The position numbers and the translations under genes were made by a program. Positions 1 through 9,602 of a stretch of 43,545 nucleotides of DNA are shown piece after piece. The notes under the pieces are model-generated. The model was given only the letters and a program-made list of their open reading frames with translations. It had not been told where the DNA came from and made no database searches. Each line of letters opens with the position of its first letter. The stretch's first letter is position 1. Source of the stretch: JBKHBT01 sp046542255 (GTDB lineage: Bacteria; UBP14; UBA6098; JBKHBT01). Where the stretch lies: positions 1 to 43,545 of the forward strand of contig JBKHBT010000018.1 of NCBI GenBank assembly GCA_046542255.1, given 5' to 3'.

Positions 1-94
1 CCGCATTGTCATACTTTTCAGGCTAAAACATCAGTAAACCTTTTTGGGTATATATTAAGTATTATATATGTTATATATATGGCTTTAAAAGAGA
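1..94 (+). repeat. Dispersed repeat, copy A (cut by window start)
   Basis: This is one of three copies of a short repeat in the window (others at 12000-12115 and 16523-16595). It starts inside the right arm of the hairpin seen in the other copies (CCGCATTGTC), continues through TTTTCAGGCTAAA, a TTTTTGGGTATATATT segment and an AT-rich stretch, and ends at ATGGCTTTAAAAGAGA. It lies just beyond the 3' end of nadE. The ATG at 79 opens a 41-codon frame running to 204, but this overlaps the nadE 3' end on the other strand and resembles nothing I recognise, so I do not call it a gene. The rest of 1-163 shows no other feature. Confidence 0.85.
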
Positions 95-163
95 AAGTTT
101 TTACACAAGTTTGTAGAAATAATCGAGGTTTATATGCAAATTTAAGTAAAACTTTGTCATTTA

Positions 164-934
164 TTACGTTTTTATTTGCGGATAATGCGGCATATGGCTC
201 TTAAATTTATTCCTGATGTATAGATTCATAACCCTATCGATATTTTCTCTCGAGAATCCCATCGCCTCGACATTTTCTGGTGAATGCCCAAGATCGACAA
301 TATTATGAAGTATATTATCAGCCTGCTCATAGGAAAGGCCCAGCTCATCTTCATCGGTCTGGTCTTCCCAGAGATCGGCTGTGGGCGGCTTTTGGATTAC
401 TTTTTCGGGAACACCAAGATATTCTGCAAATTCAAATTCCTGCGTTTTGAAAATATCGCCGATAGGCGCGAATGCTCCGGCCATATCGCCCCAGAGCGTT
501 GTATAGCCGAGATAGGATTCGCTTTTATTACTCGTGGCAACAACGAGGGCATTAAGTTCGGATGCGAAATCATAGAGCACAATCATTCTCATTCTGGCAC
601 AGACATTGCCGAGGCGGAGTTTATCCGGGCTGCTTCTTTTTCTCATTAGGGCATCGACTGCCGGTGTTATATCGTAAACATCCAGCTCGATTCCGAGTGC
701 ATCTGCGACAAGCTGGGCATCTTCGCGGCTTTCCGGCGATGAAATTTTATATGGCAGATTGAAAAGATATACATTCTCCTTGCCAACTGCCTTTGAAGCC
801 AAATAGGCACAGGTCGCCGAATCCAAACCACCGGAAAGCCCGACCACCAGCTTGGAAAAGCCAGAGTCATTTATATAATTTCGAATAAACTTTATTATCG
901 TATTCTTAGTCTTTGCCGGGTCAAAAGATTTCAT
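164..934 (-). CDS. nadE: NAD(+) synthetase, ammonia-dependent type
   Basis: NadE catalyses the last step of NAD biosynthesis, ATP-dependent amidation of deamido-NAD. The protein has the N-type ATP pyrophosphatase P-loop SGGLDS at residues 34-39 and the conserved core segment GNVCARMRMIVLYDFA, followed by VVATSNKSE and the KPPTADLWEDQTDEDELG segment typical of the family. At about 256 residues it lacks the N-terminal nitrilase domain of glutamine-dependent enzymes, so ammonia is the likely nitrogen donor. I use the ATG at 934 rather than the TTG at 940, because an AGGAGG ribosome site sits 7 bases upstream of it. That site overlaps the stop of the upstream peptidase gene, so the two genes are probably co-transcribed and translationally coupled. 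Confidence 0.95.
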   Translation of the reverse strand: MKSFDPAKTKNTIIKFIRNYINDSGFSKLVVGLSGGLDSATCAYLASKAVGKENVYLFNLPYKISSPESREDAQLVADALGIELDVYDITPAVDALMRKRSSPDKLRLGNVCARMRMIVLYDFASELNALVVATSNKSESYLGYTTLWGDMAGAFAPIGDIFKTQEFEFAEYLGVPEKVIQKPPTADLWEDQTDEDELGLSYEQADNILHNIVDLGHSPENVEAMGFSRENIDRVMNLYIRNKFKSHMPHYPQIKT

Positions 935-945
935 CGGCAAACCTC

Positions 946-3900
946 CTATTTCATCAGCACAAACTTGCCTTTCTTATGTTTATTATCAATTTGTAAACGA
1001 TACAAATATATGCCGCTTTCGAGATTTTCGCAATTCACAATTTCATTAGAATTCTCGATAGTCTTTTGCAAAGCCAACTTACCATCTATATCGTAAAGCT
1101 CTATTTGGGCATAATCTTTTATTTCGGAATCGATGCTTATTGCAAAAGATGCATTCGCAGGATTGGGATAAGGGCCTACAATTTTTAATTTATTTGGAAA
1201 TGGTTTTTGCTCATGGACAGCTTCCATCATCATTCGAACTATAATTCCCCATGTTTCGCTATCGGGCAAAACTTCTGTGCTGATTGTGGTATCTGTGAAA
1301 TCATCATGAGAAAATGTCAATTCCACCTCGCCAGCATCTGCATGAACAACAAATCTTCCATCCTGCCAGGAAGTAGCTTCATCGGCTCCCGAAGAAATAG
1401 AAACACCGCTATAATCATCGCGATCTTCCAGAATCACCTGGCCAAATATCTTGCCACTGCCCCAATCCGGTTCTCGGACATATTCAATGCCATTTAGGAT
1501 AAATTTCTTTGCATCGTCTTCATCATCGAAGCCGGTGATGTAGTCGAAGGCATAGATGAGTATGGTTTTGAATCCGTCGTTTTCGGCATCATCAAATTTG
1601 ATAACGACACCGGAGCCTTCTCGAACATCAGATTCATAGAGCAGCTCGGCATCATCCATAGGAGTCAGGACATCATACATATAATAGTCCCACATTCCGG
1701 CAGATGCGAAGGCCATTTCTTCTTCGAGATAGGCAGGATCGACAAGCGGTGATTTAGTGAAATCAGCACCACTGACAGCAGTAACTCCGCGAGGATTATC
1801 GGTTTCCCAACCGCTGCAATGGAAAAGCTTATGCGAAAGCGTCATATCGGAAAGGTCGGTTACCTGATAGCCGATTTCGCCGCCTTCTATGATAATATTT
1901 CCGCCCAGTTTATGGTATTCGAGCAATATCTGAAGCTCATCGACATCCAGAGGAGATTCCGCTTCGCCGCTGGAATAGATCACAATTTCATAATCGAATA
2001 ACATATCCAAATCGAAATCTGAAACAACCGATGGAATGTAACCATAGTAATCGAGAATATCACCGCTCATTCTGGTTGCGCCAGAGCCGCCATCACTATT
2101 GTCGATAATCAGAACCGGTGGATTGGCAGGTTCAATTATTGGATCATATGTGATGTCGGTGGATGAGATAGTAAGCTCGCCTACATGGCGCGTATATCCA
2201 CGTGAAGATGCTACGATTTTGTAGTCATGAAAAGGTACTTCAATAAAAGAGTAATCGCCATCGGCATCTGTTAATGTTTCGTCCATGATTTCAAATGATT
2301 CCTGGTCGATTAGAGTAACCCGGCCCACTTTACTAATTCCAATATTGCCAGACACCATGGCGGTAGCACCACGCTCTAATTCAATATTGATTGAAGCATC
2401 CGGTGGCATTGGACTAGTTATTGTATTTGGCATAAATCCAAATGCATTTGCCTGTATTATGTAGAATTTGCAATCGATTAATCCATCGCCGATATAGCTT
2501 CCGTCCGAATTGGTTGCGCCGGAAATGACGGGATCGTCCGAAAGCGTATCTGCATCGACTTCGAAAATCTCAACTAATGCGCCTTCAATTGGGCCGCCAC
2601 CTTCTTCGCTGACCGTAACAGAAGGATATGTCATCGGCCGGCAGACATTGATTATATCATGATGAATCGGATATCCTTCTTTTAGGAATGCTACATCGAT
2701 GTCATTTTGTACTTCTGGCACCGGGTTGGTAGTAATCGATGATTCATCGGTTTCGAGTGTCATACTAAATCCGCCTGGTTGGTCGAGAATAACCGTGAAA
2801 TCGCCAGGAGTCGCCGAAAGCTCGACATTTGACTCCAAACCGATTGCAATCGAATCTATCAAGCTAATTGCTGGTGTCGATGCAAATATCGATGTCTCCC
2901 AGTCAGCGGATCCAAATACTGTGAGATTTTTGCGTCCAAGTGGTATGCCTTCAATATCTGTGGCGGTTATTTCCAGAATCTGGATATATGGAGATGTGAT
3001 TGAAGCGGCCGCTATTCCTTCTGAATCGGTCATCAGTGTCCCGGCAACTGAATAGCCTGAAATAATGACTTCGGCACCTTCGACAGGTTCCGAGTCTGAT
3101 TCGATGAATATGGTAATTTCGCTTTCGATACCGACAGGTATGCTATCCGGCTCGACAGCTATTTCTGCCGGCGGCGCGGTCGGGATATCGACAATAAATG
3201 GCTTCCAAAAATTTGGCCTGTGAGCGATGAGTGTAACTGTATCGGGGAATTCAAATATTGGCGAAATCGGCACAGTTGCCATCCCAGCCTCTGTGACATC
3301 GGCGCCATATAGGCTATCCCCGACCGATAAAGACACCCATGCTCCGGATACCGATGGGAAAAATGTATATTCCGAAAGGCCGGATGTAATGAAATCATAG
3401 CCGATTAGTTCGACATCTATCGTATCTGGTTCGCCGAAGTAGAAAGTCATAGCGGGATCGCCAAAGCTATGATATATCTCGAAATAGTATTCTGCGCTTT
3501 CATCGTCCCATAGATAGACTTCGAGGTTGCCTTTGTACATAAAAGATGCAAGATATGCGAAATCCTCTTCGAAAATGCCATCATAAAGCCGTCTTTCCCA
3601 GATATCGTCTTCATCCCAATATGTATTATTTGAAGCTCCGATATATGAAGATGCGGCATGTTCGTCATTTGTCATGGCCTCTGCGAAACACTCTTCATCG
3701 AATTTGCCGGTTACACAGCAATTGCCAATTACGAGCGGATATGTTTCATTTTCGAGGGCAGTGATGTCTTCGAAAGTAAATTCTGGATTTGCAAAAGAAG
3801 TTACCGAGCCATGTCCGGAATAGTTAAATAGAAAAACACCATTCTCTATCATATCAGTTAATTCGGTAGTACCAGCGCCATAGATAGCATAAACGGAGTC

Positions 3901-5091
3901 CGGCTCGAAATCGGGTGCGTGTAAATACGAATCGATTGCATATCGATGGGTTCCCATAGCGACTTCGTATCGGCCATCATCGCCACAGGCGCCGAATCCG
4001 ATTCTAAGAAATGCTGCTTCATCTGCAAAATTATTTTCGTAGTGAACCATGGATTTATTCAGCAGCCTTGTGAGTTCAAAAGGCATCGATACCGACATCC
4101 TGCCATACATTATGTCCTGGAAATAGTCATCTCCATCGAGCGTGAAATGGTAAAGGTCGGATGGATGGCCGCTGCTCCAGGGGCTGGAGCCTTCCACATC
4201 GTACGGAGCAACGACATCATAATCGCCGACAAATAGCACAAAACTCGGCGCTACATCCCAGCTTTCATAGGCATCTTCGATATATGCAGTGATATCTTCT
4301 GGCGTGGTACCGGTTTCTGCTGTTGTTGCAATTTGGACATCATATCCCCATCGCGAGAGTGCGCCTCGAAAATCATCGAGATATGTCGTGAATGAAGAAT
4401 GCGTGATAATAAGATACACTGCCGGCGGAGTAACAATCGGCTCGATTTCTGTAGGCTCTAGAATCATATTGAAAATGCCATTTTCAAAAGCCTTTGATGC
4501 CAATCGTGGCTCCAGCTGTTCGATCGGCTGCGAAAACTCGATATATATATCTATTGCATCGACAAATTTTAACTGATTATTAGCCGGATTGTATTGGACA
4601 GGATTTATCGTAAGCACAGCGATCTTTTTGCCGCGTATTCGGCCTGCTTTTTCGACCGATACTAAGTTATCTGGATAGTCGCTATTTTGGTGATAGAAAT
4701 TCTCATCGATTACAAAAGCCGGCTGTGGAAGGTCTTTTCGCCATGATGGTTGATGTGGCATAATTCCGCTTGAATAGCCTTTTTTATTAAGATCGATCGT
4801 TGTTCTATCACCTGTGGAATATCTAATTTCTATTTCGCCATCTTCGGGGATACGGATAAATCTTTTGTATGATGGGACTTGCGGAAGCCCGGTTTCATTT
4901 GTGATAGAATTGGAGAAGCCTTTCTGGCGGTTCAAAATGGGATTACAGAAGTCATTCTGGTAATTATTATCATTAAGTTCTATTTGAATATCATCGATTG
5001 ATATCGAGTACCCATTTGGGTTTGCAATATACTGTGTAGAAGCGGATAGACATGCGACAGCGATCAGTGCAATAATTGTGATCTTTTTCAT
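946..5091 (-). CDS. Secreted gingipain-type (C25) cysteine peptidase with C-terminal sorting domain
   Basis: This is a 1381-residue multidomain exported protein. It has a signal peptide (about residues 1-20), a beta-rich propeptide-like region to about 215, and a C25 catalytic region at about 220-560. The catalytic His lies in NYSGHGS (H427) and the catalytic Cys in VIGNCC (C458 or C459), the spacing seen in gingipains. Beyond it come Ig-like and carboxypeptidase-regulatory-like beta domains (ADGDYSFIEVPF-type repeats), a Rossmann-like stretch around 1010-1160, and a final PNPANASF...GIYLYR module of about 75 residues matching type IX secretion sorting domains. The ATG at 5091 follows GGAGG, whereas the longer frame from 5121 would spoil the signal peptide. 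Substrates are unknown. It precedes nadE with no gap for a promoter. Confidence 0.9.
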   Translation of the reverse strand: MKKITIIALIAVACLSASTQYIANPNGYSISIDDIQIELNDNNYQNDFCNPILNRQKGFSNSITNETGLPQVPSYKRFIRIPEDGEIEIRYSTGDRTTIDLNKKGYSSGIMPHQPSWRKDLPQPAFVIDENFYHQNSDYPDNLVSVEKAGRIRGKKIAVLTINPVQYNPANNQLKFVDAIDIYIEFSQPIEQLEPRLASKAFENGIFNMILEPTEIEPIVTPPAVYLIITHSSFTTYLDDFRGALSRWGYDVQIATTAETGTTPEDITAYIEDAYESWDVAPSFVLFVGDYDVVAPYDVEGSSPWSSGHPSDLYHFTLDGDDYFQDIMYGRMSVSMPFELTRLLNKSMVHYENNFADEAAFLRIGFGACGDDGRYEVAMGTHRYAIDSYLHAPDFEPDSVYAIYGAGTTELTDMIENGVFLFNYSGHGSVTSFANPEFTFEDITALENETYPLVIGNCCVTGKFDEECFAEAMTNDEHAASSYIGASNNTYWDEDDIWERRLYDGIFEEDFAYLASFMYKGNLEVYLWDDESAEYYFEIYHSFGDPAMTFYFGEPDTIDVELIGYDFITSGLSEYTFFPSVSGAWVSLSVGDSLYGADVTEAGMATVPISPIFEFPDTVTLIAHRPNFWKPFIVDIPTAPPAEIAVEPDSIPVGIESEITIFIESDSEPVEGAEVIISGYSVAGTLMTDSEGIAAASITSPYIQILEITATDIEGIPLGRKNLTVFGSADWETSIFASTPAISLIDSIAIGLESNVELSATPGDFTVILDQPGGFSMTLETDESSITTNPVPEVQNDIDVAFLKEGYPIHHDIINVCRPMTYPSVTVSEEGGGPIEGALVEIFEVDADTLSDDPVISGATNSDGSYIGDGLIDCKFYIIQANAFGFMPNTITSPMPPDASINIELERGATAMVSGNIGISKVGRVTLIDQESFEIMDETLTDADGDYSFIEVPFHDYKIVASSRGYTRHVGELTISSTDITYDPIIEPANPPVLIIDNSDGGSGATRMSGDILDYYGYIPSVVSDFDLDMLFDYEIVIYSSGEAESPLDVDELQILLEYHKLGGNIIIEGGEIGYQVTDLSDMTLSHKLFHCSGWETDNPRGVTAVSGADFTKSPLVDPAYLEEEMAFASAGMWDYYMYDVLTPMDDAELLYESDVREGSGVVIKFDDAENDGFKTILIYAFDYITGFDDEDDAKKFILNGIEYVREPDWGSGKIFGQVILEDRDDYSGVSISSGADEATSWQDGRFVVHADAGEVELTFSHDDFTDTTISTEVLPDSETWGIIVRMMMEAVHEQKPFPNKLKIVGPYPNPANASFAISIDSEIKDYAQIELYDIDGKLALQKTIENSNEIVNCENLESGIYLYRLQIDNKHKKGKFVLMK

Positions 5092-5244
5092 TATTCCTCC
5101 ATCAGGCGTGAATTTTGGCATTTATTGTCATTTTTGGAATCGAAGTTTCTGAAATAGAATCTTGCTTCGATTCATTTACTACAATATAAGTATTATCGGC
5201 GATAAACATAAAGCAAAAAAAATTTCTTTTGTTTAATTTTTATA

Positions 5245-5274
5245 TTGACAGGATGGGTGATTTGCATTTATATA
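5245..5274 (+). promoter_or_regulatory. Sigma70-like promoter for the tRNA-Ala/tRNA-Ile pair
   Basis: A perfect TTGACA (5245-5250) is followed after 18 bases by TATATA (5269-5274). Transcription would begin near 5281, about 50 bases before tRNA-Ala. The region between the peptidase start (5091) and the first tRNA (5334) holds nothing else I can identify. This is a pattern call from consensus only. Confidence 0.6.
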
Positions 5275-5333
5275 TGGAATTGTTGTTTGAAAACGATGAA
5301 GCAGACCGCTTATCTGTCGATAATTTATCAGAT

Positions 5334-5406
5334 GGGGGATTAGCTCAGTTGGGAGAGCATTAGCTTTGCAAGCTAGGGGTCACCGGTTCGAGTCCGGTAT
5401 CCTCCA
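5334..5406 (+). tRNA. tRNA-Ala (anticodon TGC)
   Basis: A full cloverleaf can be drawn. The acceptor GGGGGAT pairs with ATCCTCC, with a G3:U70 wobble, the classic alanine identity element. The D arm is GCTC...GAGC, the anticodon stem TTAGC/GCTAG encloses TTTGCAA (anticodon TGC), and the T arm is ACCGG-TTCGAGT-CCGGT. The discriminator is A and CCA is not encoded. A second tRNA follows 81 bases downstream. Confidence 0.96.
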
Positions 5407-5487
5407 TATTATTTCCATATTTCTGGCGATAATATGGAGGAGTTTCTTGACAAGCAATCTCAAATTGATATTTTAGATACGATGAAT

Positions 5488-5561
5488 GGACCAGTAGCTC
5501 AGTCGGTTAGAGCGCATGCCTGATAAGCATGAGGTCGGAAGTTCGACTCTTCCCTGGTCCA
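5488..5561 (+). tRNA. tRNA-Ile (anticodon GAT)
   Basis: The acceptor GGACCAG pairs with CTGGTCC, the anticodon stem CATGC/GCATG encloses CTGATAA (anticodon GAT), and the T arm is GGAAG-TTCGACT-CTTCC with discriminator A. CCA is not encoded. Ala-TGC and Ile-GAT are the pair usually found in the 16S-23S rRNA spacer, but no rRNA is nearby here. Confidence 0.96.
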
Positions 5562-5722
5562 TATAGTATTAATATATCGACAGCTTTACCTAATATCATC
5601 ATCCCAATTAGCGTGTATAAATGGAATTTCCGCAGGAAACTCCTTAGCTCTTTCGGATTATTCAGTAATTCGAAACAATCTTTCGATTTGTACAACAATT
5701 CAACCACATCAAAAAACGCCTA

Positions 5723-5781
5723 CTGACAAATTCCCGTCAATTCCTCTGACAAGGATTCGTCATCTGTCATGATTTTGTCAG
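5723..5781. promoter_or_regulatory. Inverted repeat with extra TGACA half-sites upstream of the beta-propeller gene
   Basis: CTGACAAA (5723-5730) is matched by its perfect reverse complement TTTGTCAG (5774-5781). Between them lie a further CTGACAA (5746-5752) and TGTCA (5765-5769). A weak promoter-like pair follows (TTGTCT at 5793, TATAGT at 5818, spacing 19). This could be a multi-site operator or a structured leader for the gene at 5918. The rest of the gene-free stretch 5562-5917 has only a short GCAC...GTGC hairpin near 5867 and the ribosome site, and I do not recognise a known riboswitch. Confidence 0.35.
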
Positions 5782-5917
5782 TTGTGGTATATTTGTCTGT
5801 TTTCTATGTGCCCGATTTATAGTAAGTTATACGAAATAAGCCGCCTTTTGCGATCTCTGGCACGGCCGGTGCATTATACAGAAGCGAGAGCTAAAGCCCA
5901 CTCAAAAGGAGGTCACA

Positions 5918-8572
5918 ATGAGAACAAGGGCAACACTAATAGGTTTGGCGTTAGTATTTACGCTTTCCTTAATGGTTTTTGGCGGAGAATTACAGCCGCT
6001 TTCGCATATCCTCTACGGTCCATCAGAGGATGTTGCAACTTATGATTCATACATCGTAGCTGCATCAGGTAGCTATCTTGTATTTCTTAATGAAGACATG
6101 GACGTCATCACAGACCTGGATTTAGGGTCTAAAATCAAAAGAATGGCCGTCGATGGCCACTGGTGCTACGCAGCAGTCGAGAATGGCAAATTAAAGGCAG
6201 TTAATCTGACAACCCTTCCAAATCCTTATGTTTCTTCATCTGTTTTTGCAGCTGAAGACGTACAGGATATGAAAATTGGCTCGGGAATGCTTTATCTGGC
6301 AGCCGAAGAAGGTATCTATCCCGTAGATATAACAGGCACTCCTATTTTGACAGTTGGCGAAGCCGTTGGCTTAGAAGGTGAATCCTATAAATCGGTCGAA
6401 TCCTATGGTTCCTTTATTATAGCGGGAAGACGGCGAAGCGATTGCGATATTTTCTCTTTAGACGGAGAACACATATCCACAATAGAAACTTCTGGCCGCC
6501 CGGTCGATATGGAAACAGACGGCAGCAAACTTTATGTACTGGATAATTGGAGCCGGCTGGACAGATTTGATATAAGTGATCCATATTCACCCGAATTGGA
6601 ATCTGAAATCATGATTGCAAGCCCGGCAAATCGCCTTCATATCGATGGTGAAGAGCTTTATATTTCAACCGCAACAGGTAGAGTTACCGCATTCGATATA
6701 TCCAGAGAAGACACCGCTCCTCGTGAAATGGGGCATTATTCAGGCAGCGAAATCTTCTATGGCATGTCTTTCAAAGAAGGTTTCCTATACACAGCAGCAT
6801 TTTTCGGCGGCGTCTATAAACTCGATGCTCGCTCGCCGTATGATATTAATGACGAAGCAGTTTTCGATCAAGCCGGTTATGCATTGCAGACAGTTATAAA
6901 TGGCGACTATGCTTATATTGCACATGGCCCAGGCGGATTCGTCATAGTTGACATCACAGATCGTTCTAACCCTGAGATCGTCTCAAGAATCAAGCATGGC
7001 TATGTCAGCGATTTGAAACTCTTCGATGACTATCTTTATGTACTCGATGAGACTGGATCAATCTTTGTATACAATATCTCTGGGGGAATGCCAAGCATCA
7101 CAATAGAACTACCACTAAGCTCATCGAGGCTCTGTGGACTCGAAGTTCAGCATGGACTCGATGGACACGATTATCTTTACACAATGGAATTCAATCGTAG
7201 AGTCATCACTATGAATATTGACGATCCCGCTCTTCCACGATTTATCTGGGATACAGACATTCATTATACACCAGGATTTGATCTCGACCAGGTTTGGAAT
7301 TTCCTCGCAGTTACAACTTCCGATGGTTTCCAGCTCTATGACAATCTCTTCTTCCCCGATGAACCACGCTGGTACAATCACTTTACAGTCGATGGTATGA
7401 TTAATGATATTGCAGCAGTAGAATCCACCTGTGTTATTGCTACTGATGATAATGGCGCATTCTTGCTCACACTCGGTCATCGTGTTCCACTTGCAAGCAC
7501 ACCAATTCCTATCGATGATTTTACACAAGTCAAGGGTGTTGGAGCCTGGGATCATTTCGCAGTGCTCGCAGCATCCAACAATGGAATCGCAATATACGAC
7601 ATGGAATACCTGAATATTCCGCTTCGTATCGACAATGTTGAAATGGCTGGTACATATGAAGTCGATCTCGATGAAGAATCGGGACTTATGGCAGCATCGC
7701 GCGGCTATAATGGAGTAAACTTCATAGATGCCAGCACAATCTTCAAAACCTGTATCCACTTTCAACGAGGCTGGAACACCGTATCTTTGCCAATCGACCC
7801 CGATGATGCTACACTTGGTTCTGGTATTCCTTCTACAACGGTTGGGGCATTCACCTATGATCCTGTGAGCAGAACCTACTCTGGCCCTATTACTGAAATG
7901 GAACCTGGCAATGGTTACTTCTTCTTCTCCGAAAGAGATACGGTTGTTTTCTTAGAGGGCGCGGAAATCGATCCTGTTACAGTGGATCTAGTCCCCGGCT
8001 GGAATCTCATTGGTACCGGTTCCAAGCGTGTTAGCGCATCTTCTCTTGTTGGCCGAAGTTCTGTACTTGCTCAATTCTACCAATACGATGCTGACGAATG
8101 TGCCTATATTCACGAAGAGCACGCTCTTGAACCCAACCAGGCCTACTGGGTACTCGCATTGGATTATCTGACACTTAATCTGACTAATGGCAGCATTAGC
8201 CTTGGCAAAGTTTCCACCAGTACACCATATTCACGCTCGGATTTCCCGCCCTATCCGCCTTCTGTCCCTGGAGACAATAATGATAATGATATTAACGAAG
8301 AAACTGCTTCGATTATAGAAATTTCCGGCAATCCCAACCCGTTTAACGCGGCAACAGCAGTCCGCATAAACTTGCCCAATGACAGCAATGTTAAAGCATC
8401 TGTCTATGACCTTTCTGGACGTATTGTTGAAACGATTATTGACAATCACATTGCAGCAGGAGTACATACTATTACATGGACACCTGACAACTCAAGTGCA
8501 AGCGGAGTTTACATGTTCAGAGTAGAAACCGACTATGGTGCAGCAACTCAAAAGCTGTTACTGGCTCGATAA
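5918..8572 (+). CDS. Secreted beta-propeller (LVIVD-like repeat) protein with C-terminal sorting domain
   Basis: The 884-residue product starts with a signal peptide (MRTRATLIGLALVFTLSLMV...) after a strong AAAGGAGG site. Residues about 25-610 are repeated short beta-strand units of the type 'Y.A.G..G..VVDIT...P', as in YIAHGPGGFVIVDITDRSNP, typical of LVIVD/WD-like propellers. Two 'GWNTVSLP' and 'GWNLIGTG' modules follow (about 620-775). The C-terminus (about 805-884) has NPNPFNAATAVRI and SGVYMFRVETD, a FlgD-like/type IX sorting module. The protein is probably displayed or released at the cell surface. No enzymatic motif is visible. It is a single-gene unit closed by the terminator at 8592-8623. 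Confidence 0.85.
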   Translation: MRTRATLIGLALVFTLSLMVFGGELQPLSHILYGPSEDVATYDSYIVAASGSYLVFLNEDMDVITDLDLGSKIKRMAVDGHWCYAAVENGKLKAVNLTTLPNPYVSSSVFAAEDVQDMKIGSGMLYLAAEEGIYPVDITGTPILTVGEAVGLEGESYKSVESYGSFIIAGRRRSDCDIFSLDGEHISTIETSGRPVDMETDGSKLYVLDNWSRLDRFDISDPYSPELESEIMIASPANRLHIDGEELYISTATGRVTAFDISREDTAPREMGHYSGSEIFYGMSFKEGFLYTAAFFGGVYKLDARSPYDINDEAVFDQAGYALQTVINGDYAYIAHGPGGFVIVDITDRSNPEIVSRIKHGYVSDLKLFDDYLYVLDETGSIFVYNISGGMPSITIELPLSSSRLCGLEVQHGLDGHDYLYTMEFNRRVITMNIDDPALPRFIWDTDIHYTPGFDLDQVWNFLAVTTSDGFQLYDNLFFPDEPRWYNHFTVDGMINDIAAVESTCVIATDDNGAFLLTLGHRVPLASTPIPIDDFTQVKGVGAWDHFAVLAASNNGIAIYDMEYLNIPLRIDNVEMAGTYEVDLDEESGLMAASRGYNGVNFIDASTIFKTCIHFQRGWNTVSLPIDPDDATLGSGIPSTTVGAFTYDPVSRTYSGPITEMEPGNGYFFFSERDTVVFLEGAEIDPVTVDLVPGWNLIGTGSKRVSASSLVGRSSVLAQFYQYDADECAYIHEEHALEPNQAYWVLALDYLTLNLTNGSISLGKVSTSTPYSRSDFPPYPPSVPGDNNDNDINEETASIIEISGNPNPFNAATAVRINLPNDSNVKASVYDLSGRIVETIIDNHIAAGVHTITWTPDNSSASGVYMFRVETDYGAATQKLLLAR

Positions 8573-8591
8573 CTCTCATTGGCGCTCCTTG

Positions 8592-8623
8592 ATGCCCGTA
8601 CCTTTGGTACGGGCATTTTTTTT
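8592..8623 (+). terminator. Rho-independent terminator
   Basis: An 11-bp perfect stem (ATGCCCGTACC / GGTACGGGCAT) with a three-base TTT loop is followed by a run of eight T. It lies 20 bases after the stop of the beta-propeller gene. Confidence 0.93.
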
Positions 8624-8690
8624 ATATATGGACAGAATGATTTTTGATATTATTTTTAGATTCTGTTATGTTTGAATCAAGAAAGGCTAC

Positions 8691-9602
8691 ATGACACAGA
8701 AAACGAGAATAAAAAAGCTGTTTACACCTATCGATTTTGTATTTATCGGCTGGTTCATTTTGGCATTCATACTGATTGCAATCGCCCCCAATCCAGTCGA
8801 ATATAATTATCTGTTATTATTGTATCATATTCTGATAATCGCCTGCATGATTTCATTTTTCCTATATTGCCGAAATAGGCTCAAATATTCGAGACTACTA
8901 TTGCTCTTTAGATTTGCATATCCACCATTTTTCTTTACCCTGCAATTCGAAGAGATTTATTTGACTAATCGAATTTTCTTCAAAGACCTTCTCGACCCCT
9001 GGTTTATTTCTCTGGAAGAGAAAATATTTGGATTACAACCCTCTATGGTGCTGTGGCATAAGATGCCCTGGGACTGGTTTTCTGAATTTATGCATTTTGC
9101 ATATTTTATGTTCTATCCACTATTTGCATTTGTAGTAATCGAGCCTTTTATAAAAAAACGCTATAGCCTATTTGCAAAGATTGTCTTTATAATCACATTT
9201 TCATTCAGCCTATGCTATACAATCTATATGATTTTGCCGGTTGCAGGCCCGAGAATTGCCATACCGGAATCTAATAATATTCCTCACAATGGTTTTATAT
9301 TTGCCGCTATAATGCGCTATATATATTCAAAAGCAGCTATTGTTGGCGCTGCCTTCCCCAGTTCGCATTGCGCTATGGCTGTTGTTAATATGCTCATCGT
9401 GCATAAATATATAAAATGGGCTAAAGTTCTAATTACTATAATAACCATCGCACTTATTTTTTCGACATTCTACCTTAGATACCATTATGTCATAGATTCA
9501 ATCGCAGGCGTTATTTTCGGCGTATTTTGTTTCTATTTCTCCGAATGGCTACTTAGGAAACTCAGAAAAAAGAATTTCCTATGGATTACAGATATAATTT
9601 AA
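8691..9602 (+). CDS. PAP2-superfamily membrane phosphatase
   Basis: This 303-residue protein has about six hydrophobic segments and PAP2 (type 2 phosphatidic acid phosphatase) motifs. AAFPSSHCA (H226) corresponds to the PSGH motif, and YLRYHYVIDS (R263, H265, D269) to the third motif. VAGPRIAIP before them resembles the first motif of the inositolphosphotransferase-like PAP2_3 branch rather than the KxxxxxxRP form. It likely acts on a lipid phosphate or in headgroup transfer at the membrane. The substrate cannot be read from sequence. AGAAAGG lies upstream of the ATG, and the gene seems to stand alone. Confidence 0.85.
   Translation: MTQKTRIKKLFTPIDFVFIGWFILAFILIAIAPNPVEYNYLLLLYHILIIACMISFFLYCRNRLKYSRLLLLFRFAYPPFFFTLQFEEIYLTNRIFFKDLLDPWFISLEEKIFGLQPSMVLWHKMPWDWFSEFMHFAYFMFYPLFAFVVIEPFIKKRYSLFAKIVFIITFSFSLCYTIYMILPVAGPRIAIPESNNIPHNGFIFAAIMRYIYSKAAIVGAAFPSSHCAMAVVNMLIVHKYIKWAKVLITIITIALIFSTFYLRYHYVIDSIAGVIFGVFCFYFSEWLLRKLRKKNFLWITDII

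Noticed and set aside
5840..5917. Possible c-di-GMP (GEMM) riboswitch before the beta-propeller gene
   Set aside because: A few short pieces look similar, but the conserved core of that riboswitch is not present in the right order.
7121..7765. A 214-residue frame on the minus strand opposite the beta-propeller gene
   Set aside because: It is Cys/Ile-rich, has no ribosome site or family resemblance, and lies wholly inside a clear gene on the other strand.
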